A DNA stretch of 64,000 nt, taken from positions 1,550,001 to 1,614,000 of the forward strand of contig NZ_CP120737.1 of the NCBI RefSeq assembly GCF_029581195.1, read 5' to 3'. The notes beneath the pieces are model-generated. The model did no database searches, was not told where the DNA came from, and worked only from the letters and a program-made list of their open reading frames with translations. Source of the stretch: Solwaraspora sp. WMMD791. Its GTDB lineage: Bacteria; Actinomycetota; Actinomycetes; Mycobacteriales; Micromonosporaceae. Made by a program: the position numbers and the translations under genes. Below are positions 58,998 to 64,000 of this stretch, one piece after another; within the stretch, counting starts at the first letter, position 1, and every line of letters starts with the position of its first letter.

Positions 58998-60463
58998 TGG
59001 TGTACCTCCCCGGCAGCCAGGCTGCCGCTGTCATCGGATGCGGTGGCGTTGTCGGACGCCGGGCCGGATGTCGCACGCACGATACGACGCAGCATCGGCA
59101 GCCGCGCGGCGACGGCGCGCTCCGCACCATGCTCGGTCGGCCGGTAGTAGTCGACACCGGCGAGTTCGTCGGGTGGGTACTGCTGGGTGACCACGCCACG
59201 GTGATCGTCGTGTGGGTAACGGTAGCCACGGCCGTGGCCGATCTGGCGGGCACCGGAGTAGTGGCTGTCGCGCAGGTGTGCCGGCACCGCCCCGCCCTTG
59301 CCGGCCCGTACGTCGGCGATCGCGGCGGCCAACGCGGTGGTGGCCGAATTGGACTTGGGGGCGGTGGCCAGGTGGATCACCGCCTGCGCGAGGTTGAGCT
59401 GTGCCTCCGGCAGGCCGACGTACTCGACGGCGTGGGCGGCGGCGGTCGCCACCGACAGCGCACCCGGATCCGCCATCCCGACGTCCTCGCTGGCGAAGAT
59501 GACGATGCGCCGGGCGATGAAGCGGGCGTCCTCCCCCGCGACCAGCATCCGGGCCAGCCAGTGCAGTGCGGCGTCGACGTCGGAGCCACGCATGCTCTTG
59601 ATGAACGCGCTGGTGATGTCGTAGTGCGCGTCGCCGTCGCGGTCGTAGCGGACCGCGGCGACGTCGATCGCCTGCTCGGCGGTGTCGAGGTCGATCTCGT
59701 CGACGTCGCGGGCGGTCGCGGCCGCAGCGGCGGCCTCCAGCGCGGTCAACGCCTTGCGGACGTCGCCGCCGGCGAGCCGGACGAGGTGGTCCTCGGCCGG
59801 TGCCGACAACCGGGGCGCGCCACCGAGCCCACGTGGGTCGGTCACCGCCCGGCGCAGCAGGTCGCGGACCGCGTCGTCGGTGAGCGGACGCAGGGTGAGC
59901 AGGACACACCGCGACAGTAACGGCGAGATGACCGAAAAGTGGGGATTCTCCGTGGTGGCGGCCAGCAGCGTCACGGTCCGGTCCTCCACCGCCGCCAGCA
60001 GCGAATCCTGCTGGGTCTTGCTGAAGCGGTGCACCTCGTCGATGAACAGGACGGTCGGCAGCCCGCCGGTGCGCCGCTGCCGACGGGCCTCGTCGATCAC
60101 GGCGCGGACGTCGCGGACCCCGGCGGACAGCGCCGACATCGCGACGAACCGCCGGTCGGTGGCCCGGGCCACCAGGTGGGCGACGGTGGTCTTGCCGCAG
60201 CCCGGTGGGCCCCACAGGATGACCGACATCGGTGCCGCCCCGGTCACCAGCTGCCGTAGCGGGGCACCCGGCGCCAGCAGGTGACCCTGGCCGACCAGTT
60301 CGTCGATGCTGGCCGGGCGCATCCGTACCGGCAGCGGTGCCTGCGGGTCAGGGTCGGCGCCAGCCGTGACGAGCCCACCTGGCACCACCCCGCTCGCGGC
60401 CGCCGGCGCGAGGCGCGGCCCACCGGGAGCGGGAAAGGAGAAGAGGGCGTCGGACTCCATCAC
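58994..60463 (-). CDS. rarA: Replication-associated recombination protein RarA (MgsA/WRNIP1 type AAA ATPase)
   Basis: The 489-residue AAA+ ATPase has Walker [10 protein letters not shown] (about 85-93), Walker B '[16 protein letters not shown]', sensor 1 '[13 protein letters not shown]' and the clamp-loader-like C-terminal domain. The RarA tetramerisation segment includes '[26 protein letters not shown]'. It acts at stalled forks. It has a Pro/Ala-rich N-terminal extension of about 45 residues and a Ser/Asp-rich tail. The start is GTG followed by ATG; both lack a good ribosome site. It lies upstream of the giant Pro-rich gene, with a 4-nt overlap. Confidence 0.94.
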   Translation of the reverse strand: MMESDALFSFPAPGGPRLAPAAASGVVPGGLVTAGADPDPQAPLPVRMRPASIDELVGQGHLLAPGAPLRQLVTGAAPMSVILWGPPGCGKTTVAHLVARATDRRFVAMSALSAGVRDVRAVIDEARRQRRTGGLPTVLFIDEVHRFSKTQQDSLLAAVEDRTVTLLAATTENPHFSVISPLLSRCVLLTLRPLTDDAVRDLLRRAVTDPRGLGGAPRLSAPAEDHLVRLAGGDVRKALTALEAAAAAATARDVDEIDLDTAEQAIDVAAVRYDRDGDAHYDITSAFIKSMRGSDVDAALHWLARMLVAGEDARFIARRIVIFASEDVGMADPGALSVATAAAHAVEYVGLPEAQLNLAQAVIHLATAPKSNSATTALAAAIADVRAGKGGAVPAHLRDSHYSGARQIGHGRGYRYPHDDHRGVVTQQYPPDELAGVDYYRPTEHGAERAVAARLPMLRRIVRATSGPASDNATASDDSGSLAAGEVHQ

Positions 60464-60594
60464 GAAGACAGTACCGGCCCGATCTCGGCTGCCGGAAATG
60501 CACCGAGACCGGGCCTGGTAACCGCCCGAGGCGGGCCGGGCCGGCCCAGGTCACGGCCCTTCAGCCGGGACCTGCGGTCAGCCGGCGCGTCCGG

Positions 60595-60780
60595 TCAGCT
60601 CCGCCGACGCCGCGACCACCGGCGGCCCCGGCCGACGCCGGCGTGGAACAGCGCCAGGCAGAGCAACCCGACCAGCACCAACGTGTTCCAGTTGAACAGG
60701 TCCGGGGCACCCAGATCGGTGTTGAGCAGGTCGAGAAGCAGGGCGAAACCAAAGACGACTGCCGCGACGATGGCGAGCAT
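60595..60780 (-). CDS. 61-residue two-helix membrane protein
   Basis: A textbook AGGAGG site 6 nt before the ATG supports this small gene. Hydrophobic stretches at 1-18 (MLAIVAAVVFGFALLLDL) and 31-46 (NTLVLVGLLCLALFHAG) flank a short polar turn, and the tail is Arg-rich (GRGRRWSRRRRS). No family was recognised. It stands alone between rarA and the MFS gene, with 95-130 bp on each side. Confidence 0.7.
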   Translation of the reverse strand: MLAIVAAVVFGFALLLDLLNTDLGAPDLFNWNTLVLVGLLCLALFHAGVGRGRRWSRRRRS

Positions 60781-60875
60781 GACATCCTCCTGGGGGGTTC
60801 AGTGGGTCGCCTCTGCCATACCCGGCAGCGCCCTCGGCCAATCCAGGTAGGACCAGGTCGGCACCGCCAGGCAGA

Positions 60876-62162
60876 TCACGCCGACACCCCCGCCGCCGGG
60901 GTCGGCACCGGTCGCGCCCCGGGGTCCGACACCGGACGCGTGCGCCGGGCCACCAGGTACAGCGGCGCGGCCGCCGCCAGCACGGCCGCGCCGACCAGCA
61001 TCGCCAGGCTGACCGAGGCGGCGCCGGCGACACCCAGCAGCACCACCCCGCCGAGGGCACCAGCCGGTTGGGCGACCATCGAGTTGAGTGACACCACGCT
61101 GGTCCGGTGCGGGCCGTCCACCTGCCGGTGCAGCAGACCCAGGTGCACCGGATTCGACGCTCCGTGGATGGCGTAGCAGGCCAGATAGGCGGCGATCACC
61201 CCGACCGGCCCGGCGAGCAACGCCATCGCGACCACGGTCATCCCCTGCAGGACACGGAAAGCGGCGGCGGTCACCGGCGCGCCGAGCCGACGGCTGAGCG
61301 CCGGCACCAGCGCGGCGCCGGCGGCCGAGGCCAGCCAGGCGACCGCGCCGACCGGGCCGAGCAGCGCGGCCGCCCGGTCAGCCTCGCCGGTCACCTCCGC
61401 CAGCCGCACCGGCATCAGCGTCTCGAAGGAGATCATGCCGAACCCCCAGAACAGCTCGACCGCGATCAACGCGACGAGAATGCGGGAACGCCGCAGCAGC
61501 CGCAGCGCGCCGCGCACGACAGCGGGCACCTGCCGGACCGACGCACCCAGCGTCGACGCCCCGGCCGCCGGACGGACCTCGACCAGCAGCAGCACCAGGC
61601 CGAGCAGGCCGACGACCTGCAGCGCCCCGGCGATCACCACCGGGCTGGTCAGTGCGCTGACCGGACCGACCGGACCGAGCGCCACCAGCGCGCCGGAGGT
61701 CAGGGCCCCGGCGGCGATGGTCAGGCCGGCGACCACGCCACCGTGGCTCAGGCCGTCCTCGTACCGCGCGTCCGGGTCGGCGGTCAGCGTCGCGTCGACG
61801 TACCAGGACTCCAGGGGCCCGCTCTCCAACGCCCGGTAGACGCCCTGCAGCAGCAGCGCGGCGACGAACAGGACGAAGGAGTCCGCGACCGCGAGCACCG
61901 TCAGCGAGGCCAGGTTCGCGGTGGCCGCGCCGAGCAGCACCGGCTTACGGCCGACCGCGTCGGCCAGGCCGCCGGTGGGCAACTCCAACAGCAGTACGGT
62001 GAACCCCTGCGCGGCGACGACCAGGCCGATCTGCGGCAGGGCGAGACCACGTTCGAGCATCAGCAGCACCGTGACCGGGATCAGCAGCCCGGTGGGCGCC
62101 CAGCGCAGACCGTGCAGGACCAGGTAACGCCGGTGGATCTGGCGTACGGTCAGCGCGGTCAC
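60876..62162 (-). CDS. MFS transporter coupled to an ArsR-type regulator
   Basis: The 428-residue protein has about 12 hydrophobic helices, MFS motif A in loop 2-3 ('[15 protein letters not shown]'), and 'GVYRALESGPLESWYVD' after helix 4, which is common in drug or metabolite exporters of actinomycetes. The GTG start overlaps the stop of the regulator gene (GTGA). The pair looks like a self-contained inducible efflux unit behind a strong inverted-repeat operator. The substrate is unknown. Confidence 0.87.
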   Translation of the reverse strand: MTALTVRQIHRRYLVLHGLRWAPTGLLIPVTVLLMLERGLALPQIGLVVAAQGFTVLLLELPTGGLADAVGRKPVLLGAATANLASLTVLAVADSFVLFVAALLLQGVYRALESGPLESWYVDATLTADPDARYEDGLSHGGVVAGLTIAAGALTSGALVALGPVGPVSALTSPVVIAGALQVVGLLGLVLLLVEVRPAAGASTLGASVRQVPAVVRGALRLLRRSRILVALIAVELFWGFGMISFETLMPVRLAEVTGEADRAAALLGPVGAVAWLASAAGAALVPALSRRLGAPVTAAAFRVLQGMTVVAMALLAGPVGVIAAYLACYAIHGASNPVHLGLLHRQVDGPHRTSVVSLNSMVAQPAGALGGVVLLGVAGAASVSLAMLVGAAVLAAAAPLYLVARRTRPVSDPGARPVPTPAAGVSA

Positions 62163-62788
62163 CGCTGGTCTCCGACCGGCTCGTCCCCGCCGAACCCGTC
62201 CCGGTCCGCGCCGCCGCCCTTGACGACCCGTGGGAAGGCGTACCGGTAGAGCAGCACCTGCTCGGCCGCCCCGTCGCCGGGCCCAGGGTCGGTGCGGTAA
62301 CGCTCGACGACCTCGGCGATCTCGGCGTTGAGTCGACGCAGCTGGTCGGCGGTGAGAGTCAGCCGGGTGTCGGAGTAGTCGGCCGCGTCGCGCCACTGGG
62401 CGGAGTAGCCGTCACGGGCGGCGTGCCAGTCCTCGGCGCGCTGGACGAACACCTGCAGGAAGTAGCTGTTGAGCCAGTCGGCGGCGGCGCGCGCGTCCGG
62501 GTCGTCGTCGAAGGAGGTATTGCGCCACGAGGTGTTCTGGTGCACCGCCCGCCACCAGCGTTCCCGGCCGGTGCCCCGGGCCGGCTCCTCACGGACCAGC
62601 CCGGCATCGGCGAGTTTGCGCAGGTGGTAGCTGGTGGCGCCGGTGTTGGTGCCCAGCTCGTGGGCGAGGCTGGTGGCGGTGGCCGGGCCGTCCAGGCGCA
62701 GCGCGCCGAGCAGCCGCAACCGCAGCGGGTGGGCCAGGCTGCGGACCTGGTCTCCCGTGAGCCAGACCGTCGACAGTTGCTCGTCCAT
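62159..62788 (-). CDS. ArsR-type winged-helix transcriptional regulator
   Basis: The 209-residue protein has an ArsR-like winged helix at the N terminus (about 10-90: 'QVRSLAHPLRLRLLGALRLDGPATATSLAHELGTNTGATSYHLRKLADAGLVRE'). A longer C-terminal part of about 115 residues contains 'TADQLRRLNAEIAEVVERYR', as in actinobacterial HTH_20/ArsR proteins that sense organic ligands. No metal-binding cysteines are seen. The ATG at 62788 is chosen; the 36-codon longer frame would be encoded across the operator. It is coupled to the MFS gene and probably represses the pair. Confidence 0.9.
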   Translation of the reverse strand: MDEQLSTVWLTGDQVRSLAHPLRLRLLGALRLDGPATATSLAHELGTNTGATSYHLRKLADAGLVREEPARGTGRERWWRAVHQNTSWRNTSFDDDPDARAAADWLNSYFLQVFVQRAEDWHAARDGYSAQWRDAADYSDTRLTLTADQLRRLNAEIAEVVERYRTDPGPGDGAAEQVLLYRYAFPRVVKGGGADRDGFGGDEPVGDQR

Positions 62789-62804
62789 GGTCTGCACAAT
62801 AGCT

Positions 62805-62849
62805 CTGCAAAGATAGTATGCACAACTTCCGTGCATACTATCTTTGCAG
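62805..62849. promoter_or_regulatory. Perfect 19-bp inverted repeat operator of the ArsR-MFS pair
   Basis: Arms CTGCAAAGATAGTATGCAC (62805-62823) and its exact complement (62831-62849) flank a 7-nt spacer, ending 17 bp before the regulator ATG. The AT-rich arms contain TATACT-like -10 boxes, so binding would cover the promoter. It could also form a 19-bp RNA hairpin. Confidence 0.8.
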
Positions 62850-62871
62850 TCAGTCTCCTGCTCAAGACGCA

Positions 62872-62907
62872 GCTGGGCCCGGGTGCGGTACCGCACCCGG
62901 GCCCAGC
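62872..62907 (-). terminator. 36-bp perfect palindrome after aspS
   Basis: A perfect palindrome gives a 16-bp GC stem with a GTAC loop, 22 bp after the aspS stop. It is the likely aspS terminator and insulates the ArsR-MFS unit. Confidence 0.75.
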
Positions 62908-62928
62908 CCCCAACTGTCGATCAGCAGA

Positions 62929-64000
62929 TCAGGACGGCTCCACCGGGGCGGCCACCCCGGCCGTACCGGACGCCGGGGTCGGCGCCACACCGGCCGGCGG
63001 CTTCGGCTTCGCGTCCACCCCGGCCTCTGCCCGCTGCTGCGCGGTGATCGGCGTCGGCGCCTGGGTCAACGGGTCGAAGCCACCCCGGGTCTTCGGGAAC
63101 GCGATGACCTCACGGATCGAGTCCACCCCGGCCAGCAGCATGCAGATCCGGTCCCAGCCGAACGCGATGCCGCCGTGCGGCGGCGGGCCGTACTTGAACG
63201 CCTCCAGCAGGAAGCCGAACTTGTCCGACGCCTCCTGCTCGGTGATGCCCAGCAGGTCGAAGACCCGCCGCTGGACGTCCGCCCGATGGATACGGACCGA
63301 GCCACCGCCGATCTCGTTGCCGTTGCAGACGATGTCGTACGCGTACGCCAGGGCCTCGCCGGGCGCGCCGTCGAAGCGGTCCAGCCACTCGTCGGTCGGC
63401 GAGGTGAACGGGTGGTGCACCGCCGTCCAGCCGCCCTCCTCGGTCGGCTCGAACATCGGCGCGTCGATCACCCAGCAGAACGCCCACGCACTCTCGTCGA
63501 TCAGGTTGGCCCGCCGGGCGATCTCGATGCGGGCCGCACCGAGCAGCTCCTGCGCCTCCCGCCGGTTCGTCGACGCGGCGAAGAAGATCGCGTCACCGGG
63601 CTTGGCGCCGACCGCGTCGGCCAGCCCACCCAGGTGCTCGGCCGACAGGTTCTTCGCCACCGGGCCACGCGGCTCACCGGTCTCCGCGTCCAGCACCACG
63701 TACGCCAGTCCCCGTGCGCCACGCGCCTTGGCCCAGTCCTGCCAGCCGTCGAGCTCCTTACGGGTCTGGGTGGCACCGCCGGGCATCACCACCGCGCCGA
63801 CGTAGCCGCCCGCGTCGATCGCCCCGGCGAACACCCGGAACGCCGTACCGCGCAGGAAGTCGGTCAGCTCGGTCAGCTCCACGCCGTAACGCAGGTCCGG
63901 CTTGTCCGAGCCGTACCGGTCCATCGCCTCGTGCCAGGTGATCCGCGGCACCGGGCCGGTGATCTCGTGCCCGGCCAGCTCCCGCCACAACGCGCCGACG
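62929..64000 (-). CDS. aspS: Aspartyl-tRNA synthetase, C-terminal part (5' end outside the window)
   Basis: The frame is open to the window edge; 357 C-terminal residues are visible. '[21 protein letters not shown]' belongs to the catalytic core, and the bacterial GAD insertion domain follows. Class II motif 3 is '[29 protein letters not shown]'. '[18 protein letters not shown]' is typical of bacterial AspRS. It has an Ala/Pro-rich tail of about 35 residues. It charges tRNA-Asp (or tRNA-Asp and tRNA-Asn in non-discriminating forms, common in actinobacteria with GatCAB). Confidence 0.96.
   Translation of the reverse strand, partial: VGALWRELAGHEITGPVPRITWHEAMDRYGSDKPDLRYGVELTELTDFLRGTAFRVFAGAIDAGGYVGAVVMPGGATQTRKELDGWQDWAKARGARGLAYVVLDAETGEPRGPVAKNLSAEHLGGLADAVGAKPGDAIFFAASTNRREAQELLGAARIEIARRANLIDESAWAFCWVIDAPMFEPTEEGGWTAVHHPFTSPTDEWLDRFDGAPGEALAYAYDIVCNGNEIGGGSVRIHRADVQRRVFDLLGITEQEASDKFGFLLEAFKYGPPPHGGIAFGWDRICMLLAGVDSIREVIAFPKTRGGFDPLTQAPTPITAQQRAEAGVDAKPKPPAGVAPTPASGTAGVAAPVEPS

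Noticed and set aside
62789-62896. Longer ArsR-type regulator start
   Set aside because: The 36 extra codons lie across the perfect inverted repeat, and the winged helix begins only after the ATG at 62788.

Overview
The window is GC-rich (about 70 percent or more by eye), tightly packed actinobacterial chromosome. The gene order nusB-bldD-pyrR-pyrB-pyrC-carA-carB-pyrD-pyrF-mihF-gmk-rpoZ-coaBC-metK-priA-def-fmt-rsmB is the classic streptomycete/actinomycete core. Together with a BldD-type regulator and mycobacterial-type IHF, it points to a sporulating filamentous actinomycete. A Micromonosporaceae member is my best guess, but that is an inference. No rRNA, tRNA, CRISPR array, insertion sequence or prophage gene was recognised.

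Left part (1-19.5 kb, accessory). A truncated large repeat-type protein and a coupled membrane protein come first. Next is a minus-strand cassette of aromatic-polyketide tailoring genes: an ABM-ABM-FAD hydroxylase fusion, a stand-alone ABM monooxygenase, a P450 and a tandem TcmI-type cyclase. No ketosynthase, chain-length factor or ACP is nearby. It is followed by a galactoside-utilisation operon (GH42, two ABC permeases, binding lipoprotein, GH36) with a divergent LacI regulator and two near-identical palindromic operators between them. After that come a decayed YceI gene, a small membrane protein, an unknown secreted protein and a septum-formation-type lipoprotein.

Middle part (19.5-48.9 kb, mostly core, minus strand). 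It holds rsmB-fmt-def, then a plus-strand pair of secreted arabinan-degrading enzymes (GH51 and GH43-CBM42) with its own promoter and operator, which interrupts the def-priA neighbourhood. Then come priA, metK (with codon use unlike its neighbours), coaBC, rpoZ, gmk and mihF, and the pyrimidine operon. A biotin gene, bioA, is translationally coupled inside the pyrimidine operon, and a PyrR-binding hairpin precedes pyrR. Divergent bldD follows, then nusB, efp, aroQ, a fused aroK-aroB gene and aroC.

Right part (48.9-64 kb). It contains an MFS exporter, aroE-mltG-ruvX-alaS with two small envelope-type proteins, an 859-residue Pro/Gly-rich repeat membrane protein coupled to rarA, and a tiny membrane protein. 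An ArsR-type regulator and MFS pair follows behind a perfect 19-bp inverted repeat, and the window ends in the 3' part of aspS.

Coding is strongly strand-polarised: nearly all core genes are on the minus strand and most are coupled by 1-14 nt start/stop overlaps. The plus-strand genes (LacI regulator, secreted protein, lipoprotein, GH51/GH43, bldD, one MFS) are separately transcribed units, mostly accessory. The strongest candidates for something new are the orphan polyketide-tailoring cassette with its three ABM and two TcmI domains, bioA inside the pyr operon, and the AroK-AroB fusion.
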